From: Flavobacteriaceae bacterium | Lineage (GTDB): Bacteria > Bacteroidota > Bacteroidia > UKL13-3 | Direction: 5' to 3' | DNA: 45,788 bases | Assembly: GCA_009693575.1 (NCBI GenBank) | Contig: SHWZ01000018.1 | Span: 1-45,788 of the forward strand | Shown here: piece by piece, positions 1-8,497 of the stretch | Layout of the letters: each line of letters opens with the position of its first letter | Position numbering within the stretch: position 1 is the first letter of the stretch | Made by a program: the position numbers and the translations under genes | Notes under the pieces: generated by a model | What the model was told of the DNA's origin: nothing | The model's database searches: none | Seen by the model: the letters and a program-made list of their open reading frames with translations, nothing else

Positions 1-167
1 GAATCAGTGAATGTCCTTTCGCCGTTTTCGGTTTTCAGCAATGCACCTTCAATAGCTTGTTGGGTTTTGGCCGCTATCACCTGTCCGCTTATCTCGTGCG
101 GCTGGGCAATGGCCTTTGCCTGAAGCAAAAACAATAGGCTGAGTAAAAGTATGTGTCTTGAATTCAC
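1..167 (-). CDS. N-terminus of an exported protein with a carboxypeptidase-regulatory-like domain (partial)
   Basis: The gene runs off the left edge, so only about 55 codons are visible. Reading from a GTG at 167, it has a signal peptide with a leucine-rich core (HILLLSLLFLLQAKAIAQ). This is followed by a strand pattern ISGQVIAAKTQQAIEGALL, typical of the carboxypeptidase-regulatory-like (CarboxypepD_reg) domain. In Bacteroidota that domain most often opens a TonB-dependent outer-membrane receptor, but it also occurs in other exported proteins, so receptor identity is inference. No in-frame ATG lies upstream. It is divergent from the mutase gene across a spacer of about 150 bp. Confidence 0.6.
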   Translation of the reverse strand, partial: MNSRHILLLSLLFLLQAKAIAQPHEISGQVIAAKTQQAIEGALLKTENGERTFTD

Positions 168-302
168 GTTTTGTTTCGGGCGGTAAAAATAGGTCGGAAG
201 GGGGAAATGTTGTTTGGTTGAGATTGTTGAAACGTGGATTAGAAACAGAGACTCATAAACAGCCAAACACCATCCAAATAGCCATCGCGATTAACCCCAC
301 CC

Positions 303-310
303 TACTTTTG
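303..310 (+). promoter_or_regulatory. -7 promoter box TACTTTTG of the mutase gene
   Basis: It matches the Bacteroidota -7 consensus TAnnTTTG exactly. Only 8 nt separate it from the ATG at 319, so the transcript would have almost no leader. No clear -33 TTTG is visible at the usual 19-21 bp spacing. Confidence 0.5.
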
Positions 311-318
311 CCGCAACA

Positions 319-1866
319 ATGGCAAACCCAAAGACAACCTCAGGCATTCCGATAGACGAACTTTACGAAACCAATTCGGCCCAGCTAGAGCAGCCCGGCC
401 AATGGCCTTACACCCGCGGGGTGCAAAAGGATATGTACCGTGGCCGCCTCTGGACCATGCGTCAATACGCAGGTTTCAGCACGGCGGAGGAAAGCAACAA
501 ACGCTACCATTACCTGCTCAACAATGGCACTTCTGGATTGTCGGTAGCGTTCGACCTGCCCACACAGATAGGTTATGACAGCGACCATGCTATGTCGGAG
601 GGGGAAGTGGGGAAGGTGGGTGTGGCTATCTGCTCACTGCGTGATATGGAAACCTTGTTTGCCGGCATAGACTTTGAAAAAGTGAGCACCAGCATGACTA
701 TCAATGCCACTGCGGCTACCCTGCTCAGCTTCTATATTGCATTGGCCAAAAAACAAGGAGCCGATATCAGTAAAATAAGTGGCACGATCCAGAATGATAT
801 CCTGAAAGAATACGCTGCCCGCGGCACCTATATCTACCCGCCCAAGCCAAGCATGAGGCTTATCACCGATGTGTTTGAATATTGCAGCAAGGAAGTTCCG
901 AAATGGAATACCATATCTATTAGCGGCTACCATATTCGTGAAGCAGGAAGCACCGCAGTTCAGGAACTGGCATTTACACTAGCCAATGGCAAAGCCTATT
1001 GCCAAGCTGCCATCAACAAAGGTTTGGATATAAATGTGTTTGCACAAAGGCTTAGTTTTTTCTTCAATGCACACAACAATTTCTTTGAGGAAGTAGCCAA
1101 GTTTCGAGCAGCAAGAAGGATGTGGGCAAGTATAACAAAAGACCTTGGGGCTACAGAACCCAAAGCCATGATGTTGCGATTTCATACGCAAACGGGCGGC
1201 AGCACCCTCACTGCACAGCAACCACTGAACAATGTGAGCCGGGTGACCCTACAAGCACTTGCGGCCGTGCTGGGCGGTACACAAAGCCTTCACACCAATG
1301 GTTATGACGAAGCCTTGAGCCTGCCCACCGAGGAAGCTGCCAAACTTGCCCTGAGAACCCAGCAGGTGATAGCCCACGAAAGCGGGGTGATAAACACGGT
1401 TGACCCCCTTGGAGGCAGCTATTTTGTAGAAAACCTGACCGACGAGGTGGAGCGGTTGGCTTGGGACTACATAAGCCGGATAGATACGATGGGCGGGGCA
1501 GTAGCAGCTATTGAACAAGGATTCATGCAACAGGAAATAGCCAACAGCAGCTATGCCTGGCAAAAGGCCGTGGAAAATGGGGAAGAGCTTGTGGTAGGTG
1601 TAAATAAATATACCCAAGAAAAGGAAGCAGCCCCTCCCCTGCTGCGGGTTGATGATAACATCCGCATTACCCAAACAGAAAAACTGAACCAACTGAAAGC
1701 TGACCGTGACAACCAAATTACAAAAGATAAACTACAAACGTTAGAACAAGCCGCCAAAGACGGCGGCAACCTCATGCCCTGCATCATTGAAAGCGTGGAA
1801 GCTTATGCCACCCTTGGAGAAGTGGCCGATGTATTCAGGGGAGTATTTGGGGAGTATAAAGGTTAA
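319..1866 (+). CDS. Methylmalonyl-CoA mutase, catalytic (large) subunit without B12 domain
   Basis: This is the 515-residue TIM-barrel subunit of an acyl-CoA mutase, which interconverts methylmalonyl-CoA and succinyl-CoA using adenosylcobalamin. With a constant offset of 39 to the Propionibacterium enzyme, the key residues are present: Tyr50 (Y89), Gln158 (Q197), Arg168 (R207), Tyr204 and His205 (Y243, H244). Tyr89 and Arg207 favour methylmalonyl-CoA over isobutyryl-CoA as substrate. The protein ends after the barrel and linker, so the cobalamin-binding domain must be a separate small subunit. No such gene is seen in this window, which is unusual because the two subunits are often adjacent. 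The ATG at 319 is supported by the promoter box just upstream. Confidence 0.93.
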   Translation: MANPKTTSGIPIDELYETNSAQLEQPGQWPYTRGVQKDMYRGRLWTMRQYAGFSTAEESNKRYHYLLNNGTSGLSVAFDLPTQIGYDSDHAMSEGEVGKVGVAICSLRDMETLFAGIDFEKVSTSMTINATAATLLSFYIALAKKQGADISKISGTIQNDILKEYAARGTYIYPPKPSMRLITDVFEYCSKEVPKWNTISISGYHIREAGSTAVQELAFTLANGKAYCQAAINKGLDINVFAQRLSFFFNAHNNFFEEVAKFRAARRMWASITKDLGATEPKAMMLRFHTQTGGSTLTAQQPLNNVSRVTLQALAAVLGGTQSLHTNGYDEALSLPTEEAAKLALRTQQVIAHESGVINTVDPLGGSYFVENLTDEVERLAWDYISRIDTMGGAVAAIEQGFMQQEIANSSYAWQKAVENGEELVVGVNKYTQEKEAAPPLLRVDDNIRITQTEKLNQLKADRDNQITKDKLQTLEQAAKDGGNLMPCIIESVEAYATLGEVADVFRGVFGEYKG

Positions 1867-1938
1867 GTTTTATAGGTTAAATCAGTCCGTAGCCTAATTC
1901 ATCGAATAATCATATTACCACAATTTCCACATGGCCTT

Positions 1939-1946
1939 TACCTTTG
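1939..1946 (+). promoter_or_regulatory. -7 promoter box TACCTTTG of the exported protein at 1975
   Basis: An exact TAnnTTTG match, 28 nt before the ATG at 1975, in the 108-bp gap after the mutase gene. No convincing -33 element was found. Confidence 0.4.
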
Positions 1947-1974
1947 TCACAAAAATTCATCACAAATTAACAAC

Positions 1975-3174
1975 ATGAACATCAAATTTTACCTACTCCT
2001 CTCAATGGTGGCATTCTCTTTTGCCGCCCAATCACAATGCACTAAAACATATAGCGGCACAGGTGTGTACCCTACCCAGCTAGCTAATGCCTACGAAAAA
2101 GTACCGTACACCTTTGAGGTGGATTTCACCTTCCCAGTTGATACTACCATTGGCAATGTAAGCATCCATATCGACAGTTTAGTACTGACGAGTTGTACAG
2201 GATTTCCAGGAACCAATTTTAACTACACTTGTGGAGCAGCAAATTGCAGTTATGCAGCTGGTAGTCTCACTAAATTTCAAGGTTGTATTATGCTCAATGG
2301 CACTGCCCCTAGTGGCTCTGCGGGCAACTATAAGTTAATTGTTGGAATGGTAGCTCATTTCAAACTGCCATTCGTTGGAGCTCAAAGTCAAAGCTTTAAG
2401 GACAGCACGGCACAATTGACGGTTGTAGCCTGCAACCTCAATGCCTCGGCCCCTGTGCCTGATGTGGCCATAGTTTGCCCCGGTAAATTTGCAAACCTTT
2501 GGGCCGATAGCGGAAATTATACTTATATGTGGCTGAAAGATGGCTCGGCCACCACAGACACCACACGCAGCATCACCGTGAGCGACAGCAGCAAATACAT
2601 GGTGATTCTTGAAGATGAGAACGGTTGTATCGATACTTCTGCCGCTGGCATGTTGGGGATATATGCCCAGCCAACAAAGCCAACCCTCGCTGTAACTGGA
2701 ACGATGGTTACCTGCACCCCTGCCAGCATGAATTATCGCTGGTACAAAAGCCCGTTGTGGGATTCACTCATAGTTGATTCTTCTATTATTTATTGTGGCA
2801 ATCTTCCAGCCCAGTTCAACGGCAGCATCATGGTGAAATATAAAAACAACGATGGATGTTGGAGTGGCCTTTCTGATTCTGCTTCGCTGAATTGCTTTGT
2901 GGGAATTGAAAGAAACACCTTCTCGCAAGACTTCAATATCTTCCCTAACCCTGCCAATGGCAATGCCTGGCTTTATATCAGCAGTAATGTAGGTGAACAA
3001 GTGAGCATGAATCTATTGGATGCCACTGGCAGATTAATTTCTACCAAGAAACTGAGCCTTGTTTCAGGTGTTAATTGGGAAAACATCAACCTGAATGAAC
3101 TGACCAAAGGAATATATCTAGTGCAACTGAGCAGCCAATCGGGGCAAACCAGCAAGCAATTAGTGGTTGAGTAA
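1975..3174 (+). CDS. Secreted protein with T9SS type A C-terminal sorting domain
   Basis: This is a 399-residue exported protein. Residues 1-20 form a signal peptide ending near SFAAQSQC. The body is rich in Cys, Thr, Ser and Gly and resembles extracellular beta-sandwich repeats, including an Ig-like stretch with VAIVCPGKFANLWADSG. Residues 321-399 are a Por_Secre_tail domain: FPNPANGNAWLY, then LLDATGRLIS, then LTKGIYLVQL and the final KQLVVE. That tail sends a protein through the type IX system, after which it is cleaved or anchored at the surface. The function of the body is not recognisable. The secretion core that would export it is encoded at 10776-16818. Confidence 0.88.
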   Translation: MNIKFYLLLSMVAFSFAAQSQCTKTYSGTGVYPTQLANAYEKVPYTFEVDFTFPVDTTIGNVSIHIDSLVLTSCTGFPGTNFNYTCGAANCSYAAGSLTKFQGCIMLNGTAPSGSAGNYKLIVGMVAHFKLPFVGAQSQSFKDSTAQLTVVACNLNASAPVPDVAIVCPGKFANLWADSGNYTYMWLKDGSATTDTTRSITVSDSSKYMVILEDENGCIDTSAAGMLGIYAQPTKPTLAVTGTMVTCTPASMNYRWYKSPLWDSLIVDSSIIYCGNLPAQFNGSIMVKYKNNDGCWSGLSDSASLNCFVGIERNTFSQDFNIFPNPANGNAWLYISSNVGEQVSMNLLDATGRLISTKKLSLVSGVNWENINLNELTKGIYLVQLSSQSGQTSKQLVVE

Positions 3175-3193
3175 TCAGGAGATAAAAATATCT

Positions 3194-3712
3194 TTGAAAC
3201 ACTTTCGATACTATTTGGTATTGATCGGAATGGCCGTGCTGTTCCCATCAATTATTTATGCCCAAACCATCCAAGGCGACTTACCCGACAGTGTAATTAA
3301 GAAACTTGAATGCAAAAAACTTTGGAGCATCATTGATGGTAGCAGGGAAAAGTTTAAGAAGATAAAGGGAGCAAGGAAGCCTTACAAATACTCGGAAGTG
3401 TATGCCGTCAAAATCCTCCCCAATGGAGTGAAGCAAGCGGAGATTGTAATGGAAGGACGGGTGTGTAAATACGCTGCAACCTTGGTCAACTCGAACAATC
3501 GGAAAGAAGCAGCCCAAGCCTACACCAAGTTTCTACCACAAATAGAAATATGCCTCGAAGGCTGGATATTTGAAACCGAATTGGAAGACGAAAACCAGAT
3601 TTACCGATTCAAAGCCTACGAAAAAGAAGACATGCAAACAGGAGTGACGGTGGAACTTTTATTTAGGAAAGGAAAAAAAAAATTTATTGTGGAGTTGGTG
3701 ATACAGCCTTAA
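3194..3712 (+). CDS. Small exported protein of unknown function
   Basis: The reading frame is open from a TTG at 3167 that overlaps the preceding stop. A TTG at 3194 gives a better signal peptide (MKHFRYYLVLIGMAVLFPS, then IIYAQ) and follows an AGGAGA at 3177-3182. An ATG at 3230 is a third option, so the start is uncertain. The mature part is about 150 residues, lysine-rich and probably mostly beta-structured, with EVYAVKILPNGVKQAEIVM and a lysine-rich C-terminal strand. I do not recognise a family. It is close enough to the T9SS substrate gene to share its transcript, but it has no sorting domain of its own. Confidence 0.6.
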   Translation: MKHFRYYLVLIGMAVLFPSIIYAQTIQGDLPDSVIKKLECKKLWSIIDGSREKFKKIKGARKPYKYSEVYAVKILPNGVKQAEIVMEGRVCKYAATLVNSNNRKEAAQAYTKFLPQIEICLEGWIFETELEDENQIYRFKAYEKEDMQTGVTVELLFRKGKKKFIVELVIQP

Positions 3713-3783
3713 TCATTTGTAACAACAACAGCCCATTGTCCGTATCAAAGCAAATGGTTTCATTTTTTGAGTGCAAAATCCCT

Positions 3784-3791
3784 TATTTTTG
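3784..3791 (+). promoter_or_regulatory. -7 promoter box TATTTTTG of bamD
   Basis: An exact TAnnTTTG match ending 7 nt before the ATG at 3799. It lies inside the longer open frame that begins at 3736, so it argues that translation starts at 3799 and not at 3736. Confidence 0.55.
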
Positions 3792-3798
3792 CGGGTCA

Positions 3799-4635
3799 AT
3801 GGCAGGTGTAATCCGCTTATTTATTTTACTTTCAATTAGTTCAGTGCTGATGTCTTCTTCGTGCAGGCATTATGCCCTCGAACTGAAAGCCCCCAACAAT
3901 GAAGCGAAGTTGAAAATTGCCGAAGAATATTACAAAAAGAAAGATGCGGCACATGCCTTGGGATTGTTTGAGCAACTCGCTGGCTACTACACTGGGCAGG
4001 CGGAGCAAGAGAAACTCCAATACTACATTGCCTACTGCAACTATGACCTTGGCAACTTGGACTTGGCTTCCTACCTTTTCAAAACGTATGCCGAAACTTA
4101 TCCTAACAGCAAGAATACTGAGGAGTTCTATTACCTCTATGCTTACTGCCATTACTTGAGTTCTCAGGGACCTGGACTAGACCAGCACCATACACAGAAA
4201 GCGATAGATGAACTGCAATTGTATATCAACATGTATCCAAACAGTACTCGCATTGCAGAGTCTAATGGGCTGATTGATCAACTGCGGGGAACATTGATAA
4301 CAAAGGCATACCGCACCGCCAAACTCTATTATCAAATTGAAGATTACAAGGCATCAATCGTAGCTTTGCGAAATGTGGTGAAAGACTACCCTGACATAGA
4401 ACAGCGAGAAGAGGTGGAATTTTTGATTGTGAAATCACATTTTCTGTTGGCCAAAAACAGTGCAGAGCAAGTAGTGAAAGATGGGGTGCTGCAAAACCTA
4501 AAACTCGACCGCTTCAAAGCCACCATAGATGTCTGCACCATGTTCAACGAGGCATTTGGCAACAGCATATACAAGCCAGACATAGAAACAATAAAGAAGA
4601 AAGCAACTACGGAAATAGAGAAATTAAGAACATAA
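3799..4635 (+). CDS. bamD: Outer-membrane protein assembly factor BamD (lipoprotein)
   Basis: BamD is the lipoprotein partner of BamA in the machine that folds beta-barrels into the outer membrane. The 278-residue protein starts with a hydrophobic leader and a lipobox-like SVLMSSSC (Cys22), as expected for an outer-membrane lipoprotein. It then carries TPR-like helical pairs, for example KLKIAEEYYKKKDAAHALGL, SYLFKTYAETYPNSKNTEEF and a segment near YYQIEDYKASIVALRNVVKD. The ATG at 3799 is chosen over the upstream in-frame start at 3736 because it gives a clean signal peptide and follows the promoter box. It heads the run bamD-rpoZ-coaBC-porD, an order common in Bacteroidota. Confidence 0.92.
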   Translation: MAGVIRLFILLSISSVLMSSSCRHYALELKAPNNEAKLKIAEEYYKKKDAAHALGLFEQLAGYYTGQAEQEKLQYYIAYCNYDLGNLDLASYLFKTYAETYPNSKNTEEFYYLYAYCHYLSSQGPGLDQHHTQKAIDELQLYINMYPNSTRIAESNGLIDQLRGTLITKAYRTAKLYYQIEDYKASIVALRNVVKDYPDIEQREEVEFLIVKSHFLLAKNSAEQVVKDGVLQNLKLDRFKATIDVCTMFNEAFGNSIYKPDIETIKKKATTEIEKLRT

Positions 4636-4708
4636 GAACAGTTTGGTGTCTTGAGTTATTTACACCAATTCCAAACCCTAAACTCCAAACCCCAAAACCA
4701 GAACTAAC

Positions 4709-5050
4709 ATGGCAAAAATCCCACAATACCCCGGAATTCCTACTACTACTGTAGCTCGTGACCTTCGCATGCTCGACAAGGACACCAACAACCTCTATGA
4801 AGCTATTGCTATCATAGCCAAACGTGCCAACCAAGTGTCGGCTATGCTTAAAGAGCAGATAAACAACGAACTGGAAGCCATTGGTGGCCACGAAAGTGAC
4901 AACCTGGAAGAGGTACACGAAAACCGCGAACAGATAGAACTTTCAATGCAGTTTGAAAGGCTGCCAAAGGCGACGGTGATAGCCACTGAAGAGTTCATAG
5001 CGGGCAAAGTGTATCACCGCAACCCTGCAGGAACCAACGACATCGTTTAA
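4709..5050 (+). CDS. rpoZ: RNA polymerase omega subunit, Bacteroidota type
   Basis: This is a 113-residue protein. Its core NNLYEAIAIIAKRANQVSA is the omega motif that wraps the beta-prime C-terminus and helps RNA polymerase assemble. Bacteroidota omega proteins are divergent from the E. coli form, and the conserved position between bamD and coaBC supports the call. The C-terminal half (ERLPKATVIATEEF and KVYHRNP) is typical of the Bacteroidota version. It lies 10 bp ahead of coaBC and is presumably co-transcribed. The spacer before it is a low-complexity A/C-rich run. Confidence 0.88.
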   Translation: MAKIPQYPGIPTTTVARDLRMLDKDTNNLYEAIAIIAKRANQVSAMLKEQINNELEAIGGHESDNLEEVHENREQIELSMQFERLPKATVIATEEFIAGKVYHRNPAGTNDIV

Positions 5051-5060
5051 TAACCCCTAA

Positions 5061-6257
5061 ATGCTTCAGGGCAAACGCATCCTGTTGGGGGTTTCAGGCA
5101 GTATAGCTGCCTACAAAACCCCTTTGCTGGTGCGGCTGCTGGTGAATGCAGGGGCAGAAGTGCAGGTCATTCTTTCTGAATCTGCTAAAGACTTTGTGAC
5201 CCCACTCACTTTATCAACTGTATCTAATCGCCCTGTTTTTTCTGCTTTTGTAAAAAATGATACGGGCGAATGGGCCAACCATGTGGAACTTGGTCTCTGG
5301 GCTGACCTTGTGCTGATAGCCCCAACATCAGCCAATACGCTAGCCAAACTTGCCCATGGACTTTGTGACAATTTATTGATGGCTACTTGCCTTTCTGCAC
5401 GTTGTGCTGTAGCTATTTCTCCAGCTATGGACTTGGATATGTATGCCCACAAAGCTACCCAAACCAATTTTGAAAAGCTGGAAAAATTGGGTTACAAAAT
5501 TATTCCGGCAGCTAATGGAGAACTGGCTAGTGGAATGAGTGGTATAGGCAGAATGCCTGAGCCAGACGAATTGTTTACATATATACAAAAGCATTTTGAA
5601 GCCGATGCACCGTTGAGTGGCAAAAAAGCCTTGGTAACTGCAGGCCCCACCTATGAGGCCATCGACCCAGTACGTTTCATAGGCAACTACAGCAGCGGCA
5701 AAATGGGCATTGCTGTGGCTGAAAGCCTTGCCCGAAAAGGTGCGGAGGTGACTTTGATTCATGGGCCTATTGCTGGCATTCCTATTCCGAAACATATAAA
5801 AACAATAGCGGTGACGAGCAGCAACGAAATGTTAGACGCCTGCCTGAAACACTGGCCGGAAAGCAACATTGCTGTGATGGCTGCAGCCGTGGCCGACTAT
5901 CGCCCTGTTGCTGTTTCAACCGAAAAAATAAAAAAGACTGCGGCTGAAATGAATATAGCTTTGATAAAAAGTACTGACATACTTGCCGAAATGGGCAAGT
6001 GTAAAAAGCCTGGGCAAATGCTGGTCGGATTTGCTCTGGAAACAGAAAACGAACTTGAAAATGCCCGCAAAAAACTAGAAAAGAAAAACCTGGACTTGGT
6101 GGTTCTAAATTCGCTGCGTGATACTGGTGCTGGTTTTGGATACGATACAAACCGGGTAACTTTGCTGGCACACAATACAACTGAAGAAACTGCGTTAAAG
6201 CCTAAAACAGAAATAGCTGATGACATCGTTGAAAAAATTATACAATTGCTGGCTTAG
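5061..6257 (+). CDS. coaBC: Bifunctional CoaBC: phosphopantothenoylcysteine decarboxylase / phosphopantothenate-cysteine ligase
   Basis: CoaBC carries out two consecutive steps of coenzyme A synthesis: ligation of cysteine to phosphopantothenate and FMN-dependent decarboxylation of the product. The N-terminal flavoprotein half shows GVSGSIAAYK, a His-containing NHVELGLWADLVLIAPTSAN and PAMDLDMY. The C-terminal ligase half begins near residue 190 with VTAGPTYEAIDPVRFIGNYS and contains VMAAAVADYRP and KIKK. In the PxMN motif the Asn is Asp here. The substrate-recognition clamp reads ASGMSGIGRMPEP, with Ser where E. coli has Cys158. Such variation is known outside proteobacteria. The 3' end overlaps porD by 38 bp. 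Confidence 0.95.
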   Translation: MLQGKRILLGVSGSIAAYKTPLLVRLLVNAGAEVQVILSESAKDFVTPLTLSTVSNRPVFSAFVKNDTGEWANHVELGLWADLVLIAPTSANTLAKLAHGLCDNLLMATCLSARCAVAISPAMDLDMYAHKATQTNFEKLEKLGYKIIPAANGELASGMSGIGRMPEPDELFTYIQKHFEADAPLSGKKALVTAGPTYEAIDPVRFIGNYSSGKMGIAVAESLARKGAEVTLIHGPIAGIPIPKHIKTIAVTSSNEMLDACLKHWPESNIAVMAAAVADYRPVAVSTEKIKKTAAEMNIALIKSTDILAEMGKCKKPGQMLVGFALETENELENARKKLEKKNLDLVVLNSLRDTGAGFGYDTNRVTLLAHNTTEETALKPKTEIADDIVEKIIQLLA

Positions 6258-7149
6258 CATACTGCTGCTGGTTTTTGGTTTCGCTAATGCAGGTGGGCAA
6301 GACCTGAACGCAACAGTGACCATAAATGCAGAGCAGATTCAGCTTACGGACAAAACCATGTTCAAGGAATTGCAAAGCGTTATCAGCCAATTTTTAAACA
6401 ACCGGAAATGGGCAACCGAAAAGGTAGAGCAGGATGAGCGGATACCATGCACGTTTACGTTCATCATTAATAAATACGATGCCACAAGCCGAGTGATGAG
6501 TGGAAGCATGGTTGTGAGCAGCAGCAGGGCTGTGTATGGCAGCAGCTACACCACACCTATGCTCAACCTGAACGATGAAAGTGTGGAGTTCAAATACGAC
6601 AACTTTGTTGTGATGGATTATCAAGAAAATCAGTTCACTAACAGCCTGAGTTCGCTACTTTCATTTTATGTGTTCGTTATACTTGGGCTTGATTACGACT
6701 CCTTTGGCCCCGATGGTGGTAATCCCTATTTTACCAAAGCCCAACAGATAGTAACCCAATCCCAAAGTGCCCCAGAAGCCGGCTGGCAGGCATTCAATGG
6801 CAAGGCCAACCGCAACCGCTATTGGCTATCGGAAAATCTAACCAACGCCCGATACAAAGCCATCCACGAAATAATGTATAACTATCACCGCAAGGGACTT
6901 GACATAATGCACCGTGACTTGGAAGGTGGTAAAAAGGAAATATATAAGTGCATAGACGAATTTCAAAAGCTCTTTAAGCTATCGCAAAACCTATACTTTA
7001 TGACAGCCTTTTTTGGGGCAAAAGGAGATGAAATAGTGAACATATTCAAAGACCTGCCCCGGGAAGAACGCAACAAACTGAGCGAAACCCTGAACACCAT
7101 CAGCAATGCCTACGTTGCCAAGTGGACGACCTTGGCGGCGGGGAAGTAG
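6220..7149 (+). CDS. porD: DUF4835 family protein, type IX secretion protein PorD
   Basis: This 309-residue protein has a signal peptide (LSILLLVFGFANAGGQ) and matches the DUF4835 family, named PorD in type IX secretion annotations. Recognisable parts are LNATVTINAEQIQLTDKTMF near the mature N-terminus, TFIINKYDATSRVMSGSM, and the central FYVFVILGLDYDSF followed by the GWQAF region. It is periplasmic or outer-membrane associated, and its exact role in secretion is not settled. The ATG at 6220 overlaps the end of coaBC by 38 bp, which implies translational coupling. The coaBC-porD pairing is widespread in Bacteroidota even when other T9SS genes are far away, as here. Confidence 0.88.
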   Translation: MTSLKKLYNCWLSILLLVFGFANAGGQDLNATVTINAEQIQLTDKTMFKELQSVISQFLNNRKWATEKVEQDERIPCTFTFIINKYDATSRVMSGSMVVSSSRAVYGSSYTTPMLNLNDESVEFKYDNFVVMDYQENQFTNSLSSLLSFYVFVILGLDYDSFGPDGGNPYFTKAQQIVTQSQSAPEAGWQAFNGKANRNRYWLSENLTNARYKAIHEIMYNYHRKGLDIMHRDLEGGKKEIYKCIDEFQKLFKLSQNLYFMTAFFGAKGDEIVNIFKDLPREERNKLSETLNTISNAYVAKWTTLAAGK

Positions 7150-7204
7150 GGGGACTGATGAATTGTGATTTGTAAAACGTTAGATCGTAACGCACTTAAA
7201 CATT

Positions 7205-7212
7205 TAAGTTTG
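7205..7212 (+). promoter_or_regulatory. Promoter: TTAG (7180-7183) with -7 box TAAGTTTG
   Basis: The -7 box TAAGTTTG fits TAnnTTTG. A TTAG lies 21 bp upstream, close to the -33 consensus TTTG at a permitted spacing. The TTG start of the next gene is 16 nt downstream. Confidence 0.45.
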
Positions 7213-7228
7213 CAAAATTCTACAAAAA

Positions 7229-7726
7229 TTGAAAACTATTGAAATTTTATATGACGTTGACCGAACAAGGGCGGTATACAAAAAGTATTTTGATTTCGAA
7301 AAAAATAGGCAGTTTCAAAAAATTCCATATTCAACAGTTTTTCTTATTGGAATTGGTTTTGTCTCAATTGGGCTTTTTACTAAGATTGACTTCTATTTAT
7401 CCTTAGGTGTTTTAATGATTTTGGGTTTGGAACTAATCCGACTATATTACAAATTTAGATTTGATAAATCATATAGATTTTTTTTAGATAGCCTTGCTCA
7501 AATGAAAAATACTACCGAATTGAGTCATTTATGGGGTTTTGATATGGAAAAAATGATTCATGAGTCTGAAATTAGCAAACATGAGATAAAGTGGATGGCT
7601 ATTAAAAGATTCAATGTAAATGAGGAGGATATCTACACCTATATGCTAGCGATTCTCAACTTTACTATATTGTTTCCGAATCTATTGTTGGAAAGGAACT
7701 ATTTGAAGAATTTGAGAAACTATTGA
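7229..7726 (+). CDS. Two-helix membrane protein with a YcxB-like layout
   Basis: The protein has 165 residues and starts at TTG 7229, just after a promoter box. Two adjacent transmembrane helices (STVFLIGIGFVSIGLF and FYLSLGVLMILGLELIRLYY) are followed by a cytoplasmic domain. In that domain ISKHEIKWMAIKRFNVNEED and FTILFPNLLLERNYLKNLRN resemble the C-terminal pattern of YcxB-like proteins: a Trp-centred strand, an acidic turn, a strand ending in FP, then a helix. The family call is tentative and no function is known. Codon use is much more AT-rich than in neighbouring genes (TTT, AAA, ATT and TTA dominate), so recent acquisition is possible. Confidence 0.6.
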   Translation: MKTIEILYDVDRTRAVYKKYFDFEKNRQFQKIPYSTVFLIGIGFVSIGLFTKIDFYLSLGVLMILGLELIRLYYKFRFDKSYRFFLDSLAQMKNTTELSHLWGFDMEKMIHESEISKHEIKWMAIKRFNVNEEDIYTYMLAILNFTILFPNLLLERNYLKNLRNY

Positions 7727-7788
7727 TTGTAAAATTTTATGAGAGAAACGCAGTCAGTGGCATTCTTCAAGAATAAACAACCCTAACA

Positions 7789-8481
7789 ATGACCACCCAC
7801 CAAGAAACCCATTTTACTGGCTCGGCCATGGTGCGGGATGTGGTCATCGGCATGAGCGATGGACTAACTGTTCCTTTTGCATTGGCGGCTGGCCTAAGTG
7901 GGGCGGTTGACACGAATGACATAATAATCACTGCTGGGCTGGCTGAGATAGTCGCTGGCAGTATAGCAATGGGACTGGGTGGTTTTTTGGCTGCCAAAAC
8001 GGAGTACGAACATTATGATGCTGAACTTAACCGCGAGCATTACGAAATAATCCATTTCCCCGATAGAGAACGGCAGGAGATACATGAGATATTTGAGAGC
8101 TATGGCCTAAGCAACGAATCATGCGAAAAGATAGTAGACGAATTGGAAAAAGACAAAGACAAGTACGCCGAATTTATGATGAAGTTTGAACTGGGCATGG
8201 ACAAGCCCGATACAAAACGGGCCAAAAAATCTGCATTTAACATCGGTATTGCGTATATAATCGGGGGCGTTATCCCGCTTACATCTTACTGGTTCACCAC
8301 CTCTCCTCGCGATGGACTTTTGTGGTCTGCCTTGATGACTGTTATCTGCCTGTTTGTGTTTGGCTTCGTTAAAAACCGCATCATTAAGCAAAACCCTTGG
8401 AAAGGAGCAATGCGGGTTACAGTCATTGGCGTATTGGCCGCAGCAACTGCTTATGTGGCTGCTAAGCTGATTGGAGGGTGA
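7789..8481 (+). CDS. VIT1/CCC1 family iron/manganese transporter
   Basis: This 230-residue membrane protein has the VIT1/CCC1 signature. It opens with VRDVVIGMSDGLTVPFALAA in the first helix and continues with GLAEIVAGSIAMGLGGFLAA in the second. A charged cytoplasmic stretch of about 70 residues (EYEHYDAELNREHYEI through KDKDKYAEFMMKFEL) corresponds to the metal-binding helical domain, with many Glu, Asp, His and Met residues. Three C-terminal helices complete the five-helix fold. Family members export Fe2+ or Mn2+ from the cytoplasm or into compartments. Which metal is moved here cannot be read from the sequence. No iron-responsive operator is evident. Confidence 0.92.
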   Translation: MTTHQETHFTGSAMVRDVVIGMSDGLTVPFALAAGLSGAVDTNDIIITAGLAEIVAGSIAMGLGGFLAAKTEYEHYDAELNREHYEIIHFPDRERQEIHEIFESYGLSNESCEKIVDELEKDKDKYAEFMMKFELGMDKPDTKRAKKSAFNIGIAYIIGGVIPLTSYWFTTSPRDGLLWSALMTVICLFVFGFVKNRIIKQNPWKGAMRVTVIGVLAAATAYVAAKLIGG

Positions 8482-8485
8482 GGCT

Positions 8486-8493
8486 TAGTTTTG
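8486..8493 (+). promoter_or_regulatory. -7 promoter box TAGTTTTG of the C1 peptidase
   Basis: An exact TAnnTTTG match that ends only 4 nt before the ATG at 8498. Transcription would start at or next to the start codon, so the mRNA is probably leaderless. Confidence 0.55.
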
Positions 8494-8497
8494 CCGC

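Noticed and set aside
319-1866. Truncated methylmalonyl-CoA mutase
   Set aside because: Lacking the B12 domain looks like a truncation, but split mutases with a stand-alone catalytic subunit of this length are normal in Bacteroidota.
3736-3798. Longer BamD start at 3736
   Set aside because: The added 21 residues put a charged stretch before the lipoprotein leader and include the promoter box. Start 3799 gives a normal lipoprotein signal.
4660-4708. Telomere-like run ccctaaactccaaaccccaaaacc before rpoZ
   Set aside because: It is a short irregular A/C-rich spacer. Comparable G/T-rich or AT-rich spacers occur at 25720-25800 and 27530-27620, with no fixed unit length, so no tandem repeat or array is claimed.
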